Assembly (NCBI GenBank): GCA_017979445.1
Contig: CM030710.1
Coordinates: forward strand, 18,462,248-18,526,247
Reading direction: 5' to 3'
Source of the DNA: Akebia trifoliata
Taxonomy: Eukaryota > Streptophyta > Magnoliopsida > Ranunculales > Lardizabalaceae
DNA: 64,000 bases
Shown: positions 32,074 to 43,387 of the stretch, one piece after another
Position numbering within the stretch: the first letter of the stretch is position 1
Layout of the letters: each line of letters opens with the position of its first letter
Translations under genes and position numbers: made by a program
The notes under the pieces: generated by a model
Seen by the model: only the letters and a program-made list of their open reading frames with translations
What the model was told of the DNA's origin: nothing
Databases searched by the model: none

Positions 32074-34835
32074 TGTAAAATCTCAATTTTTTATTTGTAT
32101 ATCAAGAAAAAGAAACAAATAATGGAAGTTTGAGAAAATCCTAAAAGTAGGACTTGGGATACAACTTTAGGATTTTTTTTTGATAATTTTTAATAAAATC
32201 TGACCTCACCCTTGGATTCAAAATGGTCAGAAAATATATTTTAGCCTATAAGCACGCTCAAATGCGAGTCCGAATAAAAAAGTTACAAAATCCTCGATTT
32301 TCGAGTAGGACAAGGCTAAAATAATGATTTTTTGTTAAAATTCAATTATACCATTGGGTTCATAACAAAAAATTATAGAAAATGGACTATTTACTCATAT
32401 TTGGAGTCCAAAAAGTCGAATTATCGTCAAAAATGGAAACGACGTCAATTTTAGGGTTTTATTGGATAAAAACAAGTGATTTTTTTAAAGATAAAATCTG
32501 TAAAATTTGACCACACTATTAGATTCAAAATGAAAAATTATATAAAATAGAGTATTCACTCATCACTTTTGGAGTCCGAACGGTCAAGTTATCGTCAAAG
32601 GAAATAATATTAAAAATATCGATTTCGTCCCGCAACTTAGAAAAATAATTTTTAAAATAAAAATCACTATTTATCTTCTTTTTCAATGCATAAAAACAAC
32701 CCACGAGTTGTTTTAAAAAAAAAAAAAAGTTTTTCTCCCAACTTTCAACTTTAAATTTACCGCATACGAGTCGTCGTTGACTTCTGACGCAGAAGGGAAA
32801 AACGTCCACATTATCGACCTCTACAAAATCCACCCAATTTCTTTTCTTTTTCTCTTCTCTTTCTTACTATTTCATTAAAAATTAACCCTATAACATACAG
32901 GGATTTTGACTTTTAAACCTCGGATTTTATCTATTTTGACTTCAAATTGTCCTCAGTTGTAGAAGGAAGAAAAAATGACAGTATCGAGATCTTCGAAACC
33001 ACCGTGCTAGATTCAAAAATCAACCACCTCGATATCTGATATGTCTCAATTTCCTCATTGATCATATTGATTTTTGTACACGTACTTCAATTCTCTTGCA
33101 TAGGGATTAGTAAGGACTCTCAATTTCTATTGGTAATCGTAGATTGTAAAAATTATATTTAGGATTTGAAAGAAAATTTGTTGTGTTTCAAAGACATAGA
33201 ATTCTATTCGTTATTTGAAATTCAAGTCAAGACCTACATATTTGATGTGTTTAATTGTATTTTAACAAATTATACGTGGGTAGAACATTTTACCAAGTTA
33301 TTTTCACTAGTTAGGTTCTGTGCACTACTCGGACCCCGTTTTGATTAAGTTTTGTAAATTTTCAATTTAAATGATAAAAATAAATTTCAAAGTGTGAAAA
33401 ATGATTTAATATTGAAAAAAATAAATATTTGAGTGATTAAATATCAGAAAATGAATGATGTGTTTGAAAATGTAAAAAATTTAAAAATCGAAAAAAAGGG
33501 ATGAAAAAGTAAAATGTAAGAATTACACCTGAGGGGTGGTGTATGCATTTTACAAAATGATGCTATGTGTGGGTTGATGAACGGATATCCAGGGTTAATT
33601 TACTTTTTGTTGTCACGAGATAACGTACATATTTATTTACTTTCTGTTAGCATGAGGCGCTGATTTTTTTTCTATATTGCTATTTATTTTAGGCTGCGTG
33701 GGTACAGTTACATGATAGGAAACTAGATATCCATTCTTAACTCTGTAATGTTAATTTCTTATTTATTTTTAAAGAAAATTCCTTATTTATCTTCAAAGAA
33801 AAGAAATGATATGTATATGTAGCTATTTTATGAACTGTTAAAGAGTTTGTGAATGCTTGAAGGGATAATCTGTCATTTTATCCAGAGTGATATACTATCC
33901 TCGGATGTACAGTAGGGACAACCAAACTCATAAGTGGCATGGGACACGTATGAAAGTGGAGTCACAACGAGAATTCGAGTTTATTCATTTCTATCTATAC
34001 TAGTGAACTTATAATATAAAGGTAGTCATATATGAATAAGGTTGTATATTTGAGAATCAAATGCACACCTGATAGGCATAGATGAAAATGATTAGTTAGT
34101 GATCACTAACAATCTATAGTTGTCGAACATTTTGATACATAAAAAAGAGACCTATTACTTACGGTTACGTCAAATGGCCAATCTGAGCTGGATAAATGGT
34201 CAACCATATATGATAAGTACAGTGACTGACTATAAAATCAAGAACTAAAAGCTAATAAACTATTATAACATCATGTCCCGAGCGATCCAGTCGTGAATCC
34301 CAACTCTTTAATTTTACTACTCTACCATTGAGTATTATGTATTTATTGTCTTATTTCGATATATAAAATGAAATGCATGTTTAATATTTCCATTTGGTCA
34401 ATTAGATTTGTATAAAAAGAAAATTTTATAGTGAGTACTACTGATTGATGTAATGTGAGTTTAAAATATTTAGTTTCTTATCACTGACTATATGTACTAG
34501 TTAATCATAACTTCTTTAGTAAAACTTTGCATATGTTAAAATGATTCATTATGTTTATTCATTCATGTTAGGATAGGTTATTGGTAGAAATTATTTACTT
34601 CTCTATTGGGTAACCATTGTTACTTACCATTTCCTTCCTATTTTTTATAGTTTTAGAGCCTACAACTATCGAGGTGGGCGTAAAACCAGCGAGTGGGGAC
34701 CATTTGATGGGTTAGATAGAAGACCATAGTTCGTTACCATAGTCAGTATTGGGTCTATGCTTAAATTTTGAGGCATTACCTAGTGCCTCGAGATCTGACA
34801 TGGGACTTTGCGTTAGTATTTGATGGAACATCACA
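32074..34835 (+). mobile_element. Tekay-type solo LTR inserted in the Tekay-3 primer site (2762 bp)
   Basis: It begins TGTAAAATCTCAATTTTTT and ends GGAACATCACA, with a perfect duplication ATCAG at 32069-32073 and 34836-34840. No internal region is present. It is well diverged from Tekay-2. Its hairpin at 33927-33954 is partly damaged, but the AGTGATCACT palindrome at 34098-34107 is intact. It has one copy, not two, of the 171-bp unit. Confidence 0.9.
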
Positions 34836-35117
34836 ATCAGAGCATAGCATTAGATCCGTATGGGATACAGATCTACTACAGATATTAGAGTGATAGTAGG
34901 AATCCGATATCCGAACTCATTAGTAGTTTCATATTGGGATTACGAGTTCTTTTGTATCTTGAGGTCGTAGAACCTAGGATAAAATTCTAGATTCATTTTG
35001 TTAGTAATAGAAATGGTGTTTATTATTAAATCCCGGGTTAAGATAGTAATTAATAATTGCATAATAACGATTTTTGACTTTATTTTGATGAGTGATTTGT
35101 TGCTGATAAACAAAATG

Positions 35118-35605
35118 AGATGAGTAAACAAAGTAGATGCCGAGGGAGAAGTCGAGCTGCTACAAAGACGGGACAAGCTCCAGATTAGACCACTGACCTG
35201 ATAACACAGTTAATGTCATTCATGGGATAGATGGCTAAGTCTCAGGTTAAGTTCAAAGAGAGATGATCGTGTCATAGGCCAAGGTAGTTGAGCAAGTTAC
35301 TGAGTTGAATGAGCGCCAGGTTTCTTCGTAAGGGGCAGATATTATTCCACCGCAGGTTCCACCACAAGGACTACTGCCACAAGCCAGGCCTTTGAAGAAT
35401 TAGAGAATTCCCTAACCCAAAGAACAAGCAAATCCAGGGATATGGTTGTAGAATTTATAGTGATTACGTTTACCGAGATTTAGGGGCTCTTTTGATCCGA
35501 CTGAGGTCGAGGAGTGGGTTTTAAAGACTCGAGAGATTCTAAGCGCCATGTAGTGCTCGAGAGATCAGTGGGTGATAATGGTTACATTTCAATTAGATGG
35601 GGATA
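35118..35605 (+). pseudogene. Tekay-3 gag, N-terminal part
   Basis: The first codons (MPRGRSRAATKTG, near 35118) match the gag start of Tekay-2 at about 8610. The stretch 35440-35600 equals the Tekay-2 gag core at 9330-9500 (VVEF followed by a WVLKT-type block). Frameshifts and stops are present. It breaks at the CCAAT duplication of the solo LTR and resumes at 37610. Confidence 0.75.
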
Positions 35606-36560
35606 CCAATTGTAGACATGAAATGTTCGCTATGAACCTCAATGCTACATTGTTTGGAGTCACCACCATTCTTTTTTGGAAATGGGTGTAAGTGGGCACC
35701 CGAATTGATTTTTTTGAAAATCATTTTCCCATGACACTGTAGTAACTCTCCTGTATTAGAAAGGGCAAGGTCTACTTAAGATTTAGGTAAGGAAGTCCGG
35801 TTAGAGGATGGGGAAGGTGTTAGGCACCCCATCATCTCCACCAAAGGTTATTACTTGCTTGGCCATTATTCTTGTAAAACTTTAAGAAAATAAATATTAA
35901 AATGCATGAGAATGCATGACAAGGGTGGTGTGTGCATTAGAATGAGATGTCCCCTTTTCAAAGGGTTTTGATTTCAAAATGACATTAAGGGCATTCTCTA
36001 GAAAATAATTACTCATGTAGTCACATTAAATTTATGCATATGAATGTAGGTTTGAGCTTTTAGAGAGACTCCATGATGGAGTTCCCTTGAAGCCACAACC
36101 TTGTTGCATGTACGCATGGCTAGAAACTTAGTATTTCACCCCATCAAGAGGGTGACACATTTCTTCATCATTGCCATGCATAGGTGAGTGAGTGCATTGT
36201 GTACAATATGATACATGATTTTAAGGTAAAAATGGGCTTCAATCCCCATCCTTTCGATCGAGCCTTAGTCCAATCTATCGGGGATGAGAGAGGGTATTCA
36301 TTACATCCTAAGGGATTTTTAAAAAGAAAATAAAGTAAGGATTAGAAGAAGAAGATGCAAGTTTTGAAATAAAATCTACATGTTAACCCCACCTTGTCCT
36401 TGGATGAGCTTGAACCTTGAAAAGTAGACTTGAGAGTTGAGTGAGATGGTTGGGGGTAGAGTTGAAGTTTAGAAAATGAGAGAATGAGTAGGAATTTTGG
36501 TAGAGTTTTAGGTTTAGAGATGAGGGCTTGAGAGCATGAATTGTTCTTAGAAAATGAGGG

Positions 36561-36568
36561 TATTTATA
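36561..36568 (-). promoter_or_regulatory. TATA box of the Tat-like solo LTR
   Basis: TATAAATA on the minus strand, about 1040 bp after the LTR start at 37604. The counterpart in the related LTR is at 47440-47447, about 1130 bp from its start. Confidence 0.5.
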
Positions 36569-36751
36569 AAGTTTTTGGAGGACTTTTGTGGATAAAGTGG
36601 TCCAATCCTAAAAATAAAGAAAATGGGTATGAGGTTTAGGTTGTTTCTTTTTGGATTTTCCATTTGTATGAGGGTAAAGACGACATTTGTGAAGAAATCC
36701 TAAAAGCATTCTTTGATCTTTGATTTTTTGATAAATAGAGGTAAGAGAATA

Positions 36752-37032
36752 AAAGTACTTTTGGAAGGATGAATAAGGGAGTGACATGTGTAAAGGTAGA
36801 GTAGTAGGTAAAAAGTAAACCTTGGTTCATTTGTAAATAACTTATAAAGTAAGAGTGGAAGGATATTTTTTGAAATGGACCAATGAGAGAACAAAGTACT
36901 TTTTGGGAGAGTGGGTAGGAGAATGACATGTGTAAAGGTGAAGTGGTAGGTGAAAAGTAGACCTTGGTTCATTTGTAAATAACACATAAAGTAAGGGTGG
37001 AAGTATAATTTTGAAATGGACTAATGGGAGAA
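36752..37032. repeat. 141-bp tandem duplication in the solo LTR
   Basis: AAAGTACTTTT to AATGAGAGAAC (36752-36892) is followed by AAAGTACTTTT to AATGGGAGAAC (36893-37032). Shared inner blocks include GACATGTGTAAAGGT and CCTTGGTTCATTTGTAAATA. Confidence 0.9.
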
Positions 37033-37257
37033 CTCCATGTATGTACTTGAAGATTCCCACCTTTTGAGAGTATGATTGGAAGTTTTCTCACCTTTATGGA
37101 TTATTACCAAAGACCAAATAACATTTTTGGTTTGACTAAACTTTTTGAGAAGGGCATTCTTGAGTTTTCACAAAGGGGAAGTTGACTTTCCAATTAGATG
37201 ATGCATTGGGTATTGGGGGCATATGAGATATCAACATGTGTCATCTTGTGAAGGGGT

Positions 37258-37440
37258 ATGAGAGAATGGGTTTGGAGTGGACTTGGTGTTGGGCTTGGGT
37301 TTGGATTAGGATATGGACTTGGGTTTGGGCTTAGGATGGACTTGATTTTGAGCTTAGGATGGACTTGGTTTTGGGTTTGGGATATGGACTTGGGATAGGG
37401 TATGAGTGATGGATATGGGTTTAATGTGGATTAGGGACAA
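37258..37440. repeat. G-rich degenerate repeat (GGACTTGGGTTTGGG type)
   Basis: About ten imperfect units built from GGACTTGG, GGGTTTGG and AGGATATGGACTTGGG, G-rich on the + strand. It lies in the U3 part of the minus-strand solo LTR. Units are irregular and do not match the plant telomere repeat. Confidence 0.7.
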
Positions 37441-37609
37441 GGTATGGGTATGCAATGATATGAGATGCAATAAGTGTGCATGTATGCATGAATAATGATG
37501 CCAAGTGGCAATGCGGGACCAACTTGAGACTTAAGTCTAACTCGAAATCAATTCGAGGAAATTTGGATTTTCCTAACGGATTCGTGCAAATTGGGGTGTC
37601 TACACCAAT

Positions 37610-39575
37610 CATTGGTGGCATTCTTAGAAGAAAATCTTGGGAGATACCATTCGAGTGGGCCAACTTTAAGAAGATGTTTCTTGACAGATTTATATCTGAG
37701 ATAACTCGAGAGATTAAACACTAGGAGTTTTCAAGGTTAGAGCAGGTCAACTTATCAGTTACCGACAATGAGCTAAAGTTTACTAGGTTGTCATAATATG
37801 TGCACAAGCTCATTTCAACAGATCTACAGAAGGACCATAGATTTTTAAAAGGATTGCAACCCTACCTAAGGGCCAAAATGTTGGTGATTAAGAACACTAG
37901 TTACAAAAATACGGTGAGTTGAGCTTGGAGGGTTGAACAAGAGGATATGGAGCTATAGACTTCTAGGGAGCAGATCAATCAACCCTATACATTTTTTCCT
38001 CCTAGATCAGATCCGGCCAAAAAGCTGATGTATTCGAAGCCAAATGCCTCTGGATTAGTATATCCATTGTATAGAGTTCCCCCACCATTGAATTATAAAG
38101 CAGTTGGGGTTCTAGTGATGCCATCAGGGCCAAGGGAACCAACAAGATAAGTTCAGAGACCATTGGCTCCAAATTACCGTCCGTCCACTCCCCAGAGATC
38201 TATATAGGTGGGAATGTTGACATGCTTCGCATGTGCATGGTGGGACATATTAGGAAAGAGTGTCCTCTATTACAATTGTAGACATGGGTATTCCTAGACC
38301 CTAGGATAGGGTATATTATCTGACCTAAGAGGAGGTACATGTTTCTAATGAAGTTTTGAAAGATATGATTTCTATTTATATTGTTAAGAATTCGAGTTTT
38401 ATTCGATACTGGTTCCTCTAGATCATACATATCTCTGAGATTGCATGGTTACTATAACTAGAAATTATTGACATGGGCCGAGTAAAGAAACTATCCACAC
38501 GATTGGGAGACTGTCAAGTAGCCTAGAAATTATGTCGAAACTATGTAATTAGATACTGATTACATGATACTAGATTTGTGGTGATTTTGACATTATCTTG
38601 GGGATAGATTTATTAATACCAAACCATACCCATGTTGATTGCTTCGCGAGATCGGTTATTTTTAGAAGACTAGGGTACTTGAGAGTTAAAGTTCAGGGAT
38701 CCAAATATAGAAGAGACAGTTCTCTATACAAATAGTTGGTAAATCTGAGAGTGTTAGAGAAAGAGACATTGGTGAATATGGTAGAGATAATCAAGGAATT
38801 TGGAGATATTTTTTTAGAAGAATTACCAGGTTTACCGCCGTGTTGCAAAATAGAATTCTTAATTGATTTGCTACCAGACACAGGGCCTATTTCTATTACA
38901 CTATACCGAATTTCCCTAGTAGGAATTCGAGAATTGAAAGCGTTGATTGATGAGCTTACGAGCTTGGGGTTTATTTGATTGAGTTCCTTGTCCTAGGAGC
39001 ACTAGTTCTGTTCGTCATGAAGAAAGATGGGTCACTTTGATTATGCATTGATTATCGGAAGTTGAATCAAGTGACTATCAAGAATAAGTACCTTCTTCCA
39101 TGCATTAATGACTTGTTTGACCAATATTTCTCTAAGATCGATTTGTGATTTGGGTACCACTAACTGAGAACCTAGGAGGCGAATATTCCGAAGAATGCAT
39201 TTCCAACCAGACTAGGACACTTCGAGTATCTAGTGATACCTTTCGATCTAATGAATGCACCGGTATCAATTGTGGATATTATGCACCGAAAATTTTGGGA
39301 ACACCCTGACAAGATGTCATCCATGAAATAATGATATCTATGGATGATATCCTGGTCTATTTTAAGTTGAGTAAAGATCATGAGAGACACCTCAGAATCA
39401 CACTACAAATTTTACGTTAATATAAACTATATGCGAAGTTCAACAAATGTGAGTTTTGGTTTCGTAAGGTGAAGTTCTTAGGGCACGTTGTATCAAGTAA
39501 AGAGATAACGGTAGACCCTTTCAAAGTTAAAGTCGTGCTATCATGGAAACAAATAAAAAAAGTTGTAGTATATTT
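37610..39575 (+). pseudogene. Tekay-3 gag (rest), protease and part of RT
   Basis: Gag resumes with a block like IGGILRRKSWEIPFEWANFKK and runs to a zinc knuckle near 38220-38268 that contains a frameshift. The protease block at about 38391-38426 still reads VLFDTGSSRSYI, so its catalytic DTG is present, but the surrounding frame is broken. The RT start, 38736-38978, is open for 80 codons (VEIIKEFGDIFLEELPGLPP, then DELTSLGFI). Later RT pieces include [16 protein letters not shown] near 39067 and [14 protein letters not shown] near 39482. RT ends near 39575, and 3' UTR follows with no RNase H or integrase: an internal deletion. Confidence 0.8.
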
Positions 39576-39928
39576 ATAAGTGATGTAAAAGTAATAAATT
39601 ATTAGATATAATATTATTATATTATTTTAGTAATAGAAAGTGCATTATATTACAGTTAATTTGTTGTAATATGTATATTGTGATTTATGTGTCGGTACGA
39701 GACGATCTTGTATGTAGCATTGGGAGACGAATTGGTAGAAAGTTAAGATGTAGGATTATTGATTAAGATTTTAAATCATAAGATTTGTAACAAAAGTCTT
39801 GAGGAAATATTACAATAAGTAAAAATATGGAACGAGAGATAAAGATTGAATTCGATATGAATATCAAGTATGAAGACTATTTGAAGAATAGGATATGACA
39901 TTGAAATTTCGAGGATGAAATTTTTATT
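39576..39928 (+). other. Tekay-3 3' untranslated region
   Basis: The A- and T-rich start (39576-39680) is unrecognised. From about 39760 it matches the 3' UTR of Tekay-2 (TTGAGGAAATATTACAATAAGT block and the GAGGATGAAATTTTTATTAA block). Confidence 0.65.
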
Positions 39929-39939
39929 AAGGGGGAGAA
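39929..39939 (+). other. Polypurine tract, Tekay-3
   Basis: AAGGGGGAGAA directly before the LTR start TGTAATACCC. Confidence 0.88.
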
Positions 39940-41094
39940 TGTAATACCCAAGTTTTTATTCGAATCTCGAAGAAAAATAATAGTACAAGATTGAGAAAAT
40001 TCTAAAAGTGAGACTAGGGGTAAAACTTTATAATTTTTTCTAATTATTTTTAATGAAATCTAACCTCACCATTGGATTGAAAATAGTCAAAAATATACTT
40101 TAGTCTATAAGCACGCTTAAATGTGAATACGAATGAAAAAATTGTAAAATCTTTAATTTTTGGGTCAGATCAGGCTAAAAAATTGAATTTTTTTTAGAGC
40201 AAGAATTTATAAAATCTGATCAGACCATTGGGTCCGTAATAAAAAATTATAGAAAGTGGGGTATTTACTCGTCATTTTTAAAGTTTGAAAAGTTAAATTA
40301 TCGTAAAAAATAAAAATAATTTCGATTTTTGGGTCACACCGGACTGAAAATGTGAATTTTTGTTAGAGTGAGAATTTATAGAATCTGATCATGCCATTAG
40401 ATCTGCAACAAAAAAATATAGAAAATAAAGTATTCGCTCGTCAGTTTCGAAATCCAAAAAGTCGAGTTATCGTCAAATAAAACAACTTCAAAAATATCGA
40501 TTTCGTCTTGTTAGCTTATATAAAGAATTTCTAAATCAAATTTACTATTCATTGTCTCCTAAATCAATCCAAAATCAGCTGAATATGTTTTAAAGGAAAA
40601 TCTTAGTATCTACCAGCTTAGATCATCACATTCATCATGATTAGGATTCTATTGATGCTCAACGAAGAAGGAAAAAACTTTTGCAACGTCGAACTTTACA
40701 AACTCCGACCAATTTTTCTTCATTTTATTTTCTCTTTTTCTATATTTTATCAAAAATTAGTTGTAGGATGCATGGGGGTTTCGACCCTTCAACCTCCGAT
40801 TTGCTGATTTTGAGTCCAAACTGTCCTTCGCTATAAAAAGGGAAAAAAGATGGTGTCGTCAAGATCTTTGAAAACACTGGGTCCAATAAAAAAATCTACC
40901 ATATCAAGTTTTAAATTTTTTTAATTTCTACACTAAATATCTCGATTTTCGGCATATTTTTTAATTCCGACGTTGAAAGAGTGGTAGGGGCTTATGATTC
41001 TTATCAATAGTCGAAGATTGTAAAAATTGCATTTAGGTTTTTAACGAAAATTTGTGATGTGTTTCAAAAACATTAAATTCTTTTCATTTTTCTC
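39940..41094 (+). repeat. Tekay-3 3' LTR, truncated
   Basis: It starts TGTAATACCCAAGTTT and follows the Tekay LTR order (ACCATTGGATTGAAAAT, AAGCACGCTTAAATGTG and so on). It breaks off near 41094 in the part equivalent to Tekay-2 6440. A TATATAAAG-type box is near 40519. The sequence then switches to minus-strand integrase of Tekay-4. Confidence 0.8.
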
Positions 41095-42420
41095 ATATGA
41101 CTTCTTCAATGTTGTGGTACCTCCATAGTACTTTGATCAGAGGAATAGATTTAGATTTGAGTTATTTTACTTTCCTATCAAGTATTTATAGTGCATCTTC
41201 TTCTTAGGATACATCTTGGTCTACTTCTAAATCTCGTAAATTGACCACGTGTGAAGAATCTGGCAAATACTTCTTCAACACGGACACATGAAACACATTG
41301 TGAACCTAATCAAGATAGGGTGGTAGAATTAATCTATAAGCCACTGGCGTTATCCATTCATCTATTTTAAATGGTCTCATAAATCACGACTTCAATTTAC
41401 CTGTTATATTGAACCTAAAGATTCCTTTTCAGGACGATATCTTCAAGAACACTTCATCCCCAACTTGGAATTTGAAAGGTCTGCGTCGCTTGTTTGCATA
41501 ACTCATTTCTCTACTCTGAGCAATTTTTAATCTATACTATATAATGCATAATGTTTTAGTAGTTTCCTCAACAATATTTGATCCCAACACCATAGTATTT
41601 TCAGTCTCTACCCAATATATCGGTGATCAACACGGTCTACCATACAAAGCTTTGAATGGTACCATGCCAATACTAGCTTGAAAACTATTATTGTAAGAAA
41701 ACTCTATCAACATTAAGTGACGCTTTCAACCTCCTCCAAAATCTAAAACACATGACCGTAGTATGTCCTCTAAGATCTATATTACCCAATTAGACTGTGG
41801 GTAAAAAGCCATACTGAAGTTCAACTGTGTACTCATGGATTTGTGTAGACTTTCCCAAAATCTAGAAGTAAATCTGGGATCCCTGTTTGATATGATAAAA
41901 ATCGACACTCCATGTAGTCGAACTATCTTAGCTATATATATTGGGCTTAGTCTGTCGATGCCAAATGAAACTCGAATTGGAATGAAATGTGCTTACTTCG
42001 TTAGTTGATCCACAATCACCCAGTGGTGTTTGACCTCTTATTGGCTCTTGGTAACCCAACTATAAAGTCCATGGTCACATGCTCCTACTTCCATTTCTCT
42101 ATGGGTAATGGTAGAAGTAAGTCTGTTGGGTTGCGGTGTTCTACCTTACATATTCTACAACAACCTTCTTCATATCCGAAAATTAGAAATTTCTGCATAG
42201 ATCTTTATATATTTTTGTACCTCTTGGGTGAATAGAATATCAAGTACGGTGTGCCTCACCCAGTATATTGGACCTCAATTGTGAGTTTTGAGGTATCCAC
42301 ATCCTACCTCGAAATCTAAGAACCTCATCTGATCCTTTCGACTAATCTAGATCGGTTAGGTTTCTAGTTCTTGATTCGTATTCCTACTTATCCTCATCTA
42401 TTTTTTGAGATTCTCTAATT
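41095..42420 (-). pseudogene. Tekay-4 integrase with chromodomain-like tail
   Basis: On the minus strand, the integrase core shows AHFIPIRVSFGIDRLSPIYI near 42000-41940 and VSIFIISNRDPRFTSRFWESL near 41910-41850, with the catalytic Asp in SNRDPRF. FSMAFYPQS follows near 41810. The C-terminal part reads RRPFKFQVGDEVFLKI near 41490 and VAYRLILPP near 41350-41325, then HNVFHVSVLKKYLPDSSHVV near 41305-41250. The last part, IPLIKVLWRYHNIEE near 41150-41105, is the start of the chromodomain-type tail of Tekay/Del integrases. Stops and frameshifts occur. It ends at the junction with Tekay-3. Confidence 0.8.
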
Positions 42421-42599
42421 TACGTTATCAGTTCATTTTCGATCTTCAACGCACCCAAATAATGTATGGTCTATATCTGTCCCTCATAGTCTCAAACAAT
42501 GCTTCTATGGCTTGTTCAAGCAACTACCATTCTTTTATCATTATGTGCGCTACAATGTTTCGGCTTAACACATCAGCAACTACATTCGCCTTTCTTGGG

Positions 42600-43387
42600 T
42601 GATATTCAAGAGTAAAATTGTAGTCTTTTAGGTATTCTATCCAATGTCGTTGTCTCATGTTCCATTCTCACTATGAGAATATATACTTGAGGTTCTTATG
42701 ATCGGAGAATACTTCAAACTTCTCTTCGTATAGGTAATGCTTCCATATGCGTAGTGCGAACACTATAATGACTAACTCAAGATCATGAACAGGGTAGTTT
42801 TTCTTATGATTCTTCAATTTTCTGAATGAATACGCTACTATATTTCAAAATTGCATTAGTATAGCCCCTAGACCAACCCTGAATGCATTAGTAAAGATCG
42901 TCATACCTTCACCTAGAATCGGAGATACTAGAAACGAAGCTGTCATCAATCTTTTCTTCAACTCCTGAAATGCCATCTCGCAATTGTCATCCCACTCAAA
43001 TCGGATATTTTTTTGTATCAGTCTCGTCAACGACGCTGCAAGAGTGGAAAATCCCTCAATAAATCTTATATAATAGCTTGGCATCCCAAGGAAACTTCTA
43101 ATATCTGCCACTATCTTTGGTTGCTTCCACGATAGCATGGCTTCATCTTTGGAAGGGTCCACTACTATCCCTTCACTTGACACTATGTGTCCTAAGAATT
43201 TCACATTCCGAAGCCAGAAGTCATACTTGCAAAACTTTGCATATAGTTTATGCTTTCGTAAGATAAGTAGTGTGATTCTAAAGTGTCTCTCGTGACTCTC
43301 CTTTGAATTAGAATAGATTAGGATGTCATCTATGAATATAATGACAAACTTGTTGAGATGTTCTCAAAATATTTAGTGCATAAGATC
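42600..43387 (-). pseudogene. Tekay-4 RT (catalytic half) and RNase H
   Basis: An open stretch of 119 codons (43204-42845) begins FLGHIVSSEGIVVDPSKDEA and includes RSFLGMPSYYIRFIEGFS and an RNase H start, FTNAFRVGLGAILMQF, in which the usual catalytic Asp of SDAS appears as Asn. Before it, near 43360-43320, HLNKFVIIFIDDILI keeps the FIDD catalytic motif. RNase H continues in another frame to about 42690 (HDLELVIIVFALRIWKHYLYEEKFEVFSDHKNLKYIFS). RT is cut at 43388 by the hAT-like element and continues at 44562. Confidence 0.83.

Larger units (their letters stand above)
35611..37604 (-). mobile_element. Tat-like solo LTR, minus strand (1994 bp)
   Basis: The ends are TGTAGACATG and GGGGTGTCTACA, flanked by CCAAT at 35606-35610 and 37605-37609. 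On the minus strand it starts TGTAGACACCCCAATTT, nearly as the + strand solo LTR at 46312. Both share a block AAGGTGTTAGGCACC (here 35814-35828). These features fit LTRs of Tat/Ogre-like elements. It contains a 141-bp tandem duplication (36752-37032) and a G-rich stretch (37258-37440). Open frames across the duplication (36636-37060) are considered chance. Confidence 0.85.
30135..41094 (+). mobile_element. Tekay-3: degenerate Tekay-type element with two insertions
   Basis: The order is 5' LTR part (30135-32062), tRNA-Met-type primer site, gag, protease, truncated RT, 3' UTR, purine tract and truncated 3' LTR (39940-41094). A solo LTR cuts the primer site and a Tat-like solo LTR cuts gag. RNase H and integrase are absent. 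The 5' LTR lacks its first part at the border with a minus-strand LTR fragment, and the 3' LTR ends where the minus-strand Tekay-4 starts. Confidence 0.8.

Noticed and set aside
36636..37060. Three overlapping minus-strand frames with repeated peptide blocks
   Set aside because: The repetition is the 141-bp tandem duplication in a solo LTR read in different frames; no protein family fits.
37258..37440. Possible interstitial telomere repeat
   Set aside because: Units such as GGACTTGGG and GGGTTTGGG do not match the plant TTTAGGG repeat and are irregular.
32074..41094. Reading 32074-34835 as the 5' LTR of the element ending in the 39940 LTR
   Set aside because: The perfect ATCAG duplication and the rejoined primer site show it is a separate solo LTR; the true 5' LTR of that element ends at 32062.
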